64,000 nucleotides of DNA. Origin: DASYXT01 sp035934555 (GTDB lineage: Bacteria > Verrucomicrobiota > Verrucomicrobiia > Limisphaerales > UBA8199). Numbering within the stretch: the stretch's first letter is position 1; each line of letters starts with the position of its first letter. The notes beneath the pieces are model-generated. The model saw only the letters and a list, made by a program, of their open reading frames with translations, was not told the origin of the DNA and did no database searches. A program made the translations under genes and the position numbers. Below, piece after piece: positions 18,081 to 26,301 of the stretch. Location of the stretch: assembly GCA_035934555.1 (NCBI GenBank), contig DASYXT010000133.1, positions 8,993-72,992 on the forward strand, in the 5' to 3' direction.

Positions 18081-19547
18081 GTGTCCGGCAAAGCGGCGGC
18101 CCGTGCTGATAAACTCGATTGGCGGGAGGTGCGGGTGCTTTACTGGCGGGAACTACGCACCGCCTTGCGAGAAAAAAGCATCGTCGTCAATAGCATCCTG
18201 ATCCCCGCTTTTCTATATCCGTTTCTCCTCTGGATCGCGTTTACGGGGTTGCTGTTTGTATTGGGCCAGACCCAGGGGTTTGTCGCCCGGGTGCTGGTAT
18301 TCAATTGGCCCAAGTCTCAACCGGCCTTACGCTGGCAACTTCAGCGCGCTAAGGACTTTGACTGGCTGGGGGCGCGGCAAATTGATGCGAATCACCACCA
18401 GGTTGGCGCCCATGAACCACACCCTCCCCCCAGCCCCGGCAGCGGGGAAGAGGGCGATGCCCACCAGGCGCCTCAGGAGCCCAAGATGGGAAATCCGGTT
18501 GCAGGGAGGTCTGACACTCAGCCTGCGCCACGGCGCAGCGCTTTGTTGCGAGAAGCCGAGAATCAACTGCAGCTCGGCGAGGTGGATGCCATTCTCGAAT
18601 TCCTGCCGCCCGCCGCCAACGCCGCGGCCCTGCCGGGAAACTTTCAGGCGCGCATTATCTACGATCAATCGCAGGAACGCAGCGCCGCGGCGCGAGGCCG
18701 GCTCCGCGACGCGCTGGAAAGCTATCGGGGGTCGTGGCTCGAGCGCGAAGCGGTGCGCCAAGGCGTGACCACCAACCAATGGCAGGATTTCGCGCTGGTC
18801 TCCCGTAATGTCGCAACGAAGAAGGAAATGGGCGGCTACATTCTCGGGCTGATCGCGCCGGCTCTGTTCATGATCATGGTGGCGGTGGGTTGTTTCCATC
18901 CGGCGGTGGACGCGACGGCCGGCGAGCGCGAACGCCATACCTGGGAGACGCTCATGTCCACGGCGGCCAGCCGCCTGAGCATCGTGACGGCGAAGTACTT
19001 GTACGTGGCGACGCTGGGCAGCGTTGCGGGCTTGCTCAATCTGCTGGCGATTTTGGTGACGCTGCGCCCGATTTTCGCGCCGCTCCTCGAACAGGCCGGC
19101 CAGCACCTGGAATCGACTCTGCCCCTGCGCGCGGTGCCCATCGCCGCACTCTGCGCGGTCTTGCTGGCCGGGTTCATCGCCGCCGGCATGATGTTGTTTG
19201 CCGCGTTCGCACGCACCTTCAAGGAGGGGCAAGCGATGATCACCCCGTTTTACATGGTGCTGGTGGTGCCGGTAGTTTTCCTGCAAAATCCCGGCCTGAA
19301 ATTCACCGTCCCCATCGCGCTGGTGCCGGTCGCCAATATCATTCTTATGCTCCGCGCGGCGATTTCAGGCGGATTGCGCTGGTTGCCGATGGTGGTGACG
19401 GTGGCAACGTCCCTCGTCCTGATTGCGGTCTGCCTGCGCCTGGCCACTTTCGTGCTCCGCTTTGAGGACGTTATGCTTGGCTCGTACCAGGGCAGTTTGC
19501 TCAAGTTCGTTCAACAGAAACTCAAGCATCATGAGCACGCCCGTTAG
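18081..19547 (+). CDS. ABC-2 type transporter permease (NatB-like) with a Pro-rich insert
   Basis: The 488-residue integral membrane protein has an N-terminal helix (about 38-60), a large extracytoplasmic region, and six C-terminal helices in the ABC-2 pattern, with TAGERERHTWETLM before the helix bundle as in NatB-like permeases. Residues about 112-150 (HPPPSPGSGEEGD and onward) are low in complexity and look inserted (bases 18415-18530). The start is GTG at 18081. It overlaps the ATPase gene by 17 bases and forms one operon with it and the CPBP-fused permease. The substrate is unknown. Confidence 0.82.
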   Translation: MSGKAAARADKLDWREVRVLYWRELRTALREKSIVVNSILIPAFLYPFLLWIAFTGLLFVLGQTQGFVARVLVFNWPKSQPALRWQLQRAKDFDWLGARQIDANHHQVGAHEPHPPPSPGSGEEGDAHQAPQEPKMGNPVAGRSDTQPAPRRSALLREAENQLQLGEVDAILEFLPPAANAAALPGNFQARIIYDQSQERSAAARGRLRDALESYRGSWLEREAVRQGVTTNQWQDFALVSRNVATKKEMGGYILGLIAPALFMIMVAVGCFHPAVDATAGERERHTWETLMSTAASRLSIVTAKYLYVATLGSVAGLLNLLAILVTLRPIFAPLLEQAGQHLESTLPLRAVPIAALCAVLLAGFIAAGMMLFAAFARTFKEGQAMITPFYMVLVVPVVFLQNPGLKFTVPIALVPVANIILMLRAAISGGLRWLPMVVTVATSLVLIAVCLRLATFVLRFEDVMLGSYQGSLLKFVQQKLKHHEHAR

Positions 19548-20313
19548 CGTCAATAAACTATCAAAGACCTTCTACGATGAAGGTCGTGGGGAGCTGCGGG
19601 CGGTCGAAGAAATCAGCTTCGAGTGTTGTACCGGGGAGATTTTTGGCCTGCTAGGGGCGAACGGGGCCGGCAAAACCACGACCCTGCGGATGCTGGCCAC
19701 CATCCTTCAGCCCAGTGCCGGCAGCGCCACCATCATGGGACACGACGTCCGGGCCGAGCCGGAAGCGGTGCGGCGAAACCTCGGCTTCATCTCCTCGACG
19801 ACCGCGCTGTATCCGAAGCTGACGGCGCGTGAAACTCTCGAGTTTTTTGCGCGCATCAATGGCTGGCCGGCGGCGAAAGTTCCGCAGCGGGTCGAGCAGG
19901 TCATTGACCGCTTCACCCTGGCGGAGTACGCCGATGCCCGCGTCGAGAAGCTCTCCCAGGGCATGAAACAAAAAGTCGCCCTCGCCCGCACCATCGTCCA
20001 CGACCCGCCGGTGTTAATCTTCGACGAGCCGACCGTCGGCCTCGATGTGCTCAATGCGCTGGAAATGCAGAAGCTCATTGCCGAGTTGCGGGCCGACGGT
20101 AAAGCGATACTGTTTTCGACTCACATCATGAGTGAAGCCGAAAAACTCTGCGACCGAATCGGCATCATCCATCGCGGACGCCTGCTGGCCTGTGACACCC
20201 TGGCCAACCTGCGCGCCGCCACCCGCCTCCATTACCTGGAAGACATTTTCGTGCATTTTGTCCAGGGCACGCCGGACACGCATGGGCTTGGGTCAGCGGC
20301 CTGCACTCCATGA
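19531..20313 (+). CDS. ABC transporter ATP-binding protein (NatA-like)
   Basis: The 260-residue ATPase has Walker A LGANGAGKTTT, signature LSQGMKQK, Walker B VLIFDEPTVGLD and the H-loop STHIMSEAE. This is the DRA/NatA class that pairs with ABC-2 permeases. MSTPVSVNKLSKTF was chosen as the N-terminus because the upstream part of the open frame only overlaps the permease gene. It overlaps that gene by 17 bases and the next gene by four (ATGA), so the three are tightly coupled. Confidence 0.92.
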   Translation: MSTPVSVNKLSKTFYDEGRGELRAVEEISFECCTGEIFGLLGANGAGKTTTLRMLATILQPSAGSATIMGHDVRAEPEAVRRNLGFISSTTALYPKLTARETLEFFARINGWPAAKVPQRVEQVIDRFTLAEYADARVEKLSQGMKQKVALARTIVHDPPVLIFDEPTVGLDVLNALEMQKLIAELRADGKAILFSTHIMSEAEKLCDRIGIIHRGRLLACDTLANLRAATRLHYLEDIFVHFVQGTPDTHGLGSAACTP

Positions 20314-22394
20314 AGCTCGACCGCGGGATTATCAGCACGCTGTTCCGCACTGAGCTGCGCATGGTGCTCCGCGACCGGCGCATGGTGCTCACCTCGATCC
20401 TTTTGCCGCTGCTGCTCACCCCGCTGCTCATGCTGGTCTCGACCTCGACGGTCAAGAAGCGCGAGCGGACACTCCAGCAAATGACTTACCCGTATGCCGT
20501 CACGGGCCCGGAAGCCGAAGCGGTGCAGTTGCTGCTGGCGAGAGCGCGAACCAAATCCGAGTTTCACCTCAACGAAGTGACAAATGCTGCCCCACTCGCA
20601 GCCTTGGACAAAGGCGAAATCCAATTGGTCCTCGAAGGATTCAGGGCCAAACAGAATTCTATCGCCGCAACCAATCACGAGGCGCTTAGCGAAACCACCG
20701 GCAACACAAATTCGATAGTGGACGAAGGCGAGGCGACGCCGCCGGGCAGCCTGGTGGTACGGCTGATTTATCGCGCCGATCGCGACGTGTCCCAAGCCGC
20801 GATGAGCCGCATGCGCGATGCCCTCGACCGCTCACGCGAGGCGGACCGCGCCGCCTTGCTCAAGGAGCACGGGTTCGCCGTGCTGCCGGCGCAGGTGGCG
20901 GTGATCTCAGAGCGCGACCTGGCCTCCCGTGCCCAGCGGGCGGGGCTGATGGTGGGCCGCCTGTTGCCCGTCAGTCTGCTCTTCTTGATCCTGGTGGCGG
21001 GGGCGGTCATCGCGATGGATTCGTTGGCGGGTGAAAAGGAGCGGGGCACGCTGGAGACCCTGCTCACCACCGGGGCGACCCGCGCCGAGGTGCTGGTGGC
21101 CAAACACCTGGTGATCGAGGCGGTGGCGCTGTTTATCACCTTACTGCAACTCGGGAATCTGCTGGTGTATTGCAGTTTTCACTTATTGCGGTTGCCTGCC
21201 GACCTGGCGGCGGCGGTGCCTTTGCCCGTCGCGCTCCTGCTCCTGGTTTTGTTTCTGCCCGTCGTCGCGCTCGCCGGAAATGTGTTGCTGCTGATCTCCG
21301 GCTACGCCCGCTCTTACAAAGAAGCCCAGATGTACTTCATGCCGGTGCTGTTGCTGGGCCTGGTGCCCGCCTTGGCGACGTTCATGCCCGGCGTCGGCTT
21401 GCGTTCAATCGTGGTATTGGTGCCCATTGCGAACCTGGCCGTGGCAATCAAAGAGGTTTTGATCGGACAATTCGATTGGCCATTCCTGGCTTTGGCCTGG
21501 GTGATCACTGCCGGCGCGGCGGTGTGGACTACGCGGCTCGGTGTGCGGTTGCTTTCAACCGAACGGCTGATCACCGCCGCCCAAACCGACGCCGTGTCCT
21601 TCACCGGCGGCCAGGGGTTGTTCGAGCGGCACCTGGTTGGCTGGTTCGCGCTGATGTGGGCGGCCCTGCTGGTTGCCAGCAATTACCTGGAAAAGACGGA
21701 CCTGCGGTTGCAGCTCGCCATCAACCTGGTAGTGATCCTGTTTGGCGGCTGCTCGCTGATGATCAGGCGCTACCGGTTGAACCTCCGCGCCGCGCTGGCC
21801 TTGCGCGCACCGCACCCTGCCATCTGGCTAGGGGTGCTGGTGGCAGTGCCGGGGGGATTGCTCACTGCAACCGCGCTCTTCGAGCTCAGCAACCGCGTGC
21901 TGCCGGTCTCGGACAAGACTCTCGAAGCATTCAATCAGACGCTGCTGCCGACCCAAATTCCCTTTGCTCAGCTCATATTTTGTCTGACCGTGCTGCCGGG
22001 CATCTTTGAGGAAATCGCCTTCCGCGGCCTGCTGCTGTACGGATTGCACCGGCGGCTGTCGCCTGTGCCCCTGGCACTTGTGGTCGGCCTGGTGTTTGGA
22101 TTGTTCCACATCGCGCTGTTCCGTTTTGTGCCGACGGCCTGCCTGGGCGCGATGCTGGCCAGCGTGACGCTGCTCACGGGCTCGATTTTCCCGGCGATGC
22201 TCTGGCACGCAGCCAATAACGGCCTGGGAGTCCTCGTTTACGAGTTGCACTTGCCGGAAGCGAATTTGGGGTGGCCAGTGTACCTCACTGGACTGGCATT
22301 ACTGGGTGTGGCGTATTGGATTTTCTGGCGCCACCGCTCGCCGTACCCGGGTTTGAAAAGTGGGCGCGTGAAAGAATCGAGCGAACCCGCTTAG
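20310..22394 (+). CDS. ABC-2 permease fused to a CPBP intramembrane metalloprotease domain
   Basis: The 694-residue protein joins two membrane modules. Residues 1 to about 410 are a NatB-like ABC-2 permease (helix near 25-45, extracytoplasmic domain with VIYR-like strands, then six helices after SLAGEKERGTLETLL). Residues about 430-690 are a CPBP (CAAX protease/bacteriocin-processing) domain with EEIAFRG (Glu567, Glu568, Arg572), FGLFHIA (His600) and HAANN (His633, Asn637), so the predicted catalytic residues are intact. It is the third gene of the ABC-2 operon. The role may be export coupled to prenyl-peptide or peptide cleavage, but this is inference. Confidence 0.85.
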   Translation: MKLDRGIISTLFRTELRMVLRDRRMVLTSILLPLLLTPLLMLVSTSTVKKRERTLQQMTYPYAVTGPEAEAVQLLLARARTKSEFHLNEVTNAAPLAALDKGEIQLVLEGFRAKQNSIAATNHEALSETTGNTNSIVDEGEATPPGSLVVRLIYRADRDVSQAAMSRMRDALDRSREADRAALLKEHGFAVLPAQVAVISERDLASRAQRAGLMVGRLLPVSLLFLILVAGAVIAMDSLAGEKERGTLETLLTTGATRAEVLVAKHLVIEAVALFITLLQLGNLLVYCSFHLLRLPADLAAAVPLPVALLLLVLFLPVVALAGNVLLLISGYARSYKEAQMYFMPVLLLGLVPALATFMPGVGLRSIVVLVPIANLAVAIKEVLIGQFDWPFLALAWVITAGAAVWTTRLGVRLLSTERLITAAQTDAVSFTGGQGLFERHLVGWFALMWAALLVASNYLEKTDLRLQLAINLVVILFGGCSLMIRRYRLNLRAALALRAPHPAIWLGVLVAVPGGLLTATALFELSNRVLPVSDKTLEAFNQTLLPTQIPFAQLIFCLTVLPGIFEEIAFRGLLLYGLHRRLSPVPLALVVGLVFGLFHIALFRFVPTACLGAMLASVTLLTGSIFPAMLWHAANNGLGVLVYELHLPEANLGWPVYLTGLALLGVAYWIFWRHRSPYPGLKSGRVKESSEPA

Positions 22395-22421
22395 CCGAGT
22401 GCGTCGTGCGCCGGGTTTCGG

Positions 22422-23249
22422 CTACTTCTGGTACACGCGGACGTAATCGATCTCGTAGCGTTGCGGAAACGCGGCGTCGTCGATGCCGTGCTGGCCGCCC
22501 CACTCGCCGCCAATCGCCAGATTCAGGATCAGGTATTGCGGTTTGTCGAACGGCCATGCCGCCGCGCCGCTGCCTTCATTTTCGTAAGTGAAATATTTAT
22601 GATCATCCACGAAGAAATCCAGCTTGTCGTGGTCCCATTCCAAAGCATAAACGTGGAAAGCTTGTGAGGCGTCCGGTACGGTGGTTTGGCCGCCCTTGCC
22701 GTTTTTCTTCACGTGATTGTATTTCGCCGTATGCACGTTGGCGTGGATTTTGCCCGGGTCAAAGCCGACGAACTCCATCATGTCGATCTCGCCACAAGCT
22801 GGCCAGCCGACCTGGCCAATGTCTGTCCCGACGGTCCAAATCGCCGGCCAGGTGCCGCGCGCCGCCGGCAGCTTGGCCCGAACTTCGATGCGGCCGTACG
22901 TCCAACTGGCTTTGCCGCGTGTCGTGAGACTGGCCGAAGTGTAATTCGCCTCTGGCCGGCTGCGACGGCCCCGGCCATGCTCCGTCGCGCTCGCGTCGTA
23001 TGCCGGGTTTTTCCAGGATTCCTTGCGCGCTTCGAGGATCAGTTTGCCATCTTCGACCCTGGCATTTTTGGACCGCGCGCGGGTGTAGAACTGGTCCTCG
23101 CCGTTCCGCACGAATCCTTCTTCATAGTTCCATTTGGCCGGGTCGGGCAAACCAGGGTTGTTGAACTCGTCGGACCAGACCAGTTTCCAACCGGCAGCCT
23201 GCACGTGAGTTGCAACCAGGAAAAGAGCGAGAAGCACTGACCGTTTCAT
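22422..23249 (-). CDS. Secreted glycoside hydrolase family 16 protein
   Basis: The 275-residue protein starts with a Sec signal peptide (MKRSVLLALFLVATHVQA). The mature part begins WKLVWSDEFNNPG, and the GH16 catalytic motif is GEIDMMEFVG (nucleophile and acid/base glutamates two turns apart). YALEWDHDKLDFFVDD and the ending YEIDYVRVYQK are typical of bacterial beta-1,3-glucanases/laminarinases of this family. The start at 23249 was preferred over an upstream ATG because it begins the signal peptide directly. It probably degrades algal or fungal beta-glucan in the periplasm or outside. Confidence 0.92.
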   Translation of the reverse strand: MKRSVLLALFLVATHVQAAGWKLVWSDEFNNPGLPDPAKWNYEEGFVRNGEDQFYTRARSKNARVEDGKLILEARKESWKNPAYDASATEHGRGRRSRPEANYTSASLTTRGKASWTYGRIEVRAKLPAARGTWPAIWTVGTDIGQVGWPACGEIDMMEFVGFDPGKIHANVHTAKYNHVKKNGKGGQTTVPDASQAFHVYALEWDHDKLDFFVDDHKYFTYENEGSGAAAWPFDKPQYLILNLAIGGEWGGQHGIDDAAFPQRYEIDYVRVYQK

Positions 23250-23299
23250 GGTGTTGGATACTGCGCCGCTCGCCGCACCTGGCAATCAAAATCCGGAGC

Positions 23300-23409
23300 A
23301 GTCTGAGCGCTGACTTGAGTCCGCAGCAATGTACTCGCGTCAGATCGGCAGCAAATCCGACCGTGCCGGCGTTTGGAGACTGCTGCGGACCGGAGTGTCC
23401 ACGCCCCGG
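23300..23409. repeat. Degenerate copy of an inverted-repeat element
   Basis: The left arm (23300-23328) matches 25 of 29 bases of the left arm at 34036-34064, and contains GAGTCCGCAGCAA. The right arm near 23381-23409 (TGCTGCGGACCGGAG, then CCACGCCCCGG) is a diverged reverse complement. The roughly 50-base spacers are not similar. It fills the gap between the GH16 and histone-deacetylase-like genes. Confidence 0.5.
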
Positions 23410-23489
23410 CGTGCCGGCCCGCCGCCACTGACCACTGACGTGTTTTTTGCTTTCAGCCTTGAGCCTTTGCGAGCAGGTTGCTCGCTAGC

Positions 23490-24347
23490 ATGACCATCAT
23501 CACCGAGCCAAGCTGCGCCGGGTATAACCGGCCTGGCCACCCGGAACGACCGGAACGGATCACCAGCACAGTGGCGCGGTTGAAAACGCAAACCGAGCTC
23601 GAGCTAACATGGGGCGAGCCCGCGCCAGTGCCCGAAAGCGCACTGCTGCGGGCGCACACGCCTCAGCACCTCGCGCGCCTCAAGGAAGAACAGGATTTTG
23701 ATGCCGACACTCCCTTCTTTCCCAAAATCGCCGAGTATGCCCGCGCCTCAGCGGGCGCCGGGCTCGCGGCACTGCGACTCGCCCGCGCGGGCCAGACGGT
23801 CTTTAGCCTGATGCGTCCGCCGGGCCATCACGCCACCCGCTCCCGTGCTATGGGCTTCTGTTATTTGAACAATATGGCCATCGCGGTGCTGGAAGCCTTG
23901 AACTCCGGAGTGCGCCGGGTGGCGGTGTTCGATTTTGATGTCCATCACGGCAATGGCACCGAAGCCATCTTGTTGAACCAACCCGGCGTGGTGTCTTATT
24001 CCATTCACCAGCACCCGTGTTATCCCGGAACGGGCACCCGGAATGCCGGCCAGAACTGCTTCAACTACCCCGTTCCGCCGCAGACGCCGCGCGAGGAGTA
24101 CCGCCACATTCTCTCCAGCGCGCTGGAACACCTCGCCTCTTTCCGGCCGGAGCTGCTCGCCGTTTCCGCTGGGTTTGACTGTTATGCCCATGACCCTTTG
24201 GCGCAGGAGACGCTCGAAGTCGAGGATTTCTATTGGTTGGGCAGCGAGTTGCGCAAAATTGGTGTGCCGATGTTTAGTTTGTTGGAGGGCGGCTACAGCA
24301 ACGACTTGCCGGAGCTGGTGCTGGCATACCTCAAGGGAATCCAATAA
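23490..24347 (+). CDS. Histone deacetylase family protein (class II-like zinc hydrolase)
   Basis: The 285-residue enzyme carries the arginase/deacetylase signatures: HPERPERI near the N-terminus, MRPPGHHATRSRAMGFCYLNN with the catalytic histidine pair, FDFDVHHGNGTEA with Asp and His zinc ligands, and SAGFDCYAHDPL with the second aspartate. In bacteria these enzymes deacetylate lysine, polyamines or small amides. The ATG at 23490 was chosen over a TTG at 23478. The substrate is unknown. Confidence 0.9.
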   Translation: MTIITEPSCAGYNRPGHPERPERITSTVARLKTQTELELTWGEPAPVPESALLRAHTPQHLARLKEEQDFDADTPFFPKIAEYARASAGAGLAALRLARAGQTVFSLMRPPGHHATRSRAMGFCYLNNMAIAVLEALNSGVRRVAVFDFDVHHGNGTEAILLNQPGVVSYSIHQHPCYPGTGTRNAGQNCFNYPVPPQTPREEYRHILSSALEHLASFRPELLAVSAGFDCYAHDPLAQETLEVEDFYWLGSELRKIGVPMFSLLEGGYSNDLPELVLAYLKGIQ

Positions 24348-24467
24348 GGGAGGAGCGCGCGAAGGGCTACGCGCAGGGGAATTCTCGCCGGGCTTGGCCC
24401 CCACCCCCTTTGCCCCAAAACACCAAACGACCCGTGCACCCATGAGGGGCTCGGTAAGAGCGACTGT

Positions 24468-26114
24468 TCATAAGTGGTCGGGGGCTTTCTCCTGGCGGGT
24501 CACAATGGGAACATAGCCTGTCTCCATGCCTCGGGGTGGGGTCACCAGCAAGGCGGGATCGAGGGAAACCAGCTTCCCGCGCGTCGGCGGCGCCATGTAA
24601 TCGCGGTCGATCGGCCAGTTGGCGTGGAGCTTCTCCACGAGGGCTTGGAGCTGCGCCTTCTTCGCGGCGCTCCAGTGGTATTGTTGCAACGACGGTTGGT
24701 CAACGAAGCGATACCACGAATAAGTCACCAGCGAGCCATCCGCGAGTTTGGCAGTGAAGGGGCCGAGTTTCGGTCCGGGTTGTGCCCAGGCGCCGGTGCT
24801 GGGCGAAGTGTAGGGCACGCCAGCTTTCGCCAGCTTGAATTCCTGGGTGAGTAGCTTGGTTTCGGCGGGGACGCTTGCCGCGGCTACGGCCACGCGCTCC
24901 TGGCCAATTTGCTTATAGTATTGCGGGAAGAGGCCGTTCGCGGTGAGGTCGTTGGTGAACCACTGCAAGCCCCACACGTTGCCCGCGAAGATTCGCGTGT
25001 CGAAGACGCGCTCGACTCCAGTGAGCTTTTGCCCGGCTTGGTCGTAGCGCGTGGTGTTCGTGGTGAGCTTGGGTTTGCAGACGCCTTTCTGGTCGAAACG
25101 CCCGGAGCAGGCGGGGCCGCCGTCCCGCCAGGATTTGAAGGCGTCGTACAGCGCGGCTTTCGAGTAGTAAGTGACGTCTTGCACGAGAAACGCCCGGCCC
25201 TCGGCATCGACCGGCCACTGGAGTCTCGGCACCTTTGAGTAAGTGGTCCCTTGTGCGTCCTGGGCGTCGAACCGCGGCACCGAGTTGATCTCCATCGCAC
25301 CGCCGCCCATTACGCCGGGGCGCGCATCGAGTCCGCGGCCATAGAGGAACCGGTCGTTGAAAAGTTTGCCGATTTTGCTCCAGGTCTCGGGGATGTAATA
25401 CGCGATGGGGCCTTTGAAGTTGGCGGCGCTGAGGAAGCAGGTCCAGCTTTGCTCGCCCGTCGTCGGAGGCCCCGGGGAGGCATCGGTGAACGGCAGCGCC
25501 ATCCAGGAGTAGCCGAGGAACTCGCCATGGGGATGGCCTTGGAAGGGCAACGCATCGGGGGGGAGCAGCAGGCGATTGCTGAGTTGCGCGATGCCGAGGC
25601 GGTTGTCCGGCAATGCCTCGTTGCTGTAAAAGAACGACCACCCCGGCGAAGCGACCTCGTAATCGTAGCACTGCGGCGTGCCGTTCATGCTGAATTTGGG
25701 CGGACCATAGCGGAAGTGGTTGCCCGCCCAGTAGCCGAGGCCACCTTCGACGGTTTGGAAGACGCTGCTCCACGTTGGCCCGCGCTCCTTCCAGGTGCGC
25801 GCCAAAGTGCCCTGGGGCGCCAGCGGCGTGTCCTTATCGTCGGAATTATCCGGCATGATCCACGCGCTGGGCAGGCCGATCTGGAAGTTCGCCAACGGAC
25901 GCTCCACTAGTGACCAGACGGCCGCATAGAAGCCCATGCCCGCACTGTAGCCGCCCTCGGGCGGCAGTTTCTCGTGGCCGAAGCCGATGTAGCCGTGCAG
26001 ACCCTGGGAGTGCGCCGTCACGACGACGCCCTGGTCCGCCGCGATTGCATTGCCGAATGCCAGCGTGGCCGTGCCAAGCAAGCAGCACAGAGTTTTGTGT
26101 GTTGCTTGTTTCAT
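24468..26114 (-). CDS. Secreted protein of unknown function
   Basis: The 548-residue protein has a Sec signal peptide (MKQATHKTLCCLLGTATLAFGNAIAA). The mature part is soluble, rich in Trp, Tyr and Gly, with motifs such as HSQGLHGYIGFG, GWSFFYSNEA and WPIDRDYMAP. I do not recognise the family. The start at 26114 begins the signal peptide; the open frame continues upstream without similarity to one. It stands alone between the convergent deacetylase-like gene and the LamG-domain gene transcribed in the same direction. Confidence 0.75.
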   Translation of the reverse strand: MKQATHKTLCCLLGTATLAFGNAIAADQGVVVTAHSQGLHGYIGFGHEKLPPEGGYSAGMGFYAAVWSLVERPLANFQIGLPSAWIMPDNSDDKDTPLAPQGTLARTWKERGPTWSSVFQTVEGGLGYWAGNHFRYGPPKFSMNGTPQCYDYEVASPGWSFFYSNEALPDNRLGIAQLSNRLLLPPDALPFQGHPHGEFLGYSWMALPFTDASPGPPTTGEQSWTCFLSAANFKGPIAYYIPETWSKIGKLFNDRFLYGRGLDARPGVMGGGAMEINSVPRFDAQDAQGTTYSKVPRLQWPVDAEGRAFLVQDVTYYSKAALYDAFKSWRDGGPACSGRFDQKGVCKPKLTTNTTRYDQAGQKLTGVERVFDTRIFAGNVWGLQWFTNDLTANGLFPQYYKQIGQERVAVAAASVPAETKLLTQEFKLAKAGVPYTSPSTGAWAQPGPKLGPFTAKLADGSLVTYSWYRFVDQPSLQQYHWSAAKKAQLQALVEKLHANWPIDRDYMAPPTRGKLVSLDPALLVTPPRGMETGYVPIVTRQEKAPDHL

Positions 26115-26301
26115 TGGTGGTTCTTGCTTGATCGTACCATTTCCCTCACCACCTGTCAGCGTCCTCGCGGTGGAATCGCCGGGCCGCCCCTTCAAATCAA
26201 GCTTAGTTAGGCAGGCCGCGCTCTCTGAGCCAAATCTTTGCTCCAGGACCAGGAATTTCTCGAAAACCGAGGACCTTTCGCCAGTTGGCCCTGCGGGAAG
26301 T

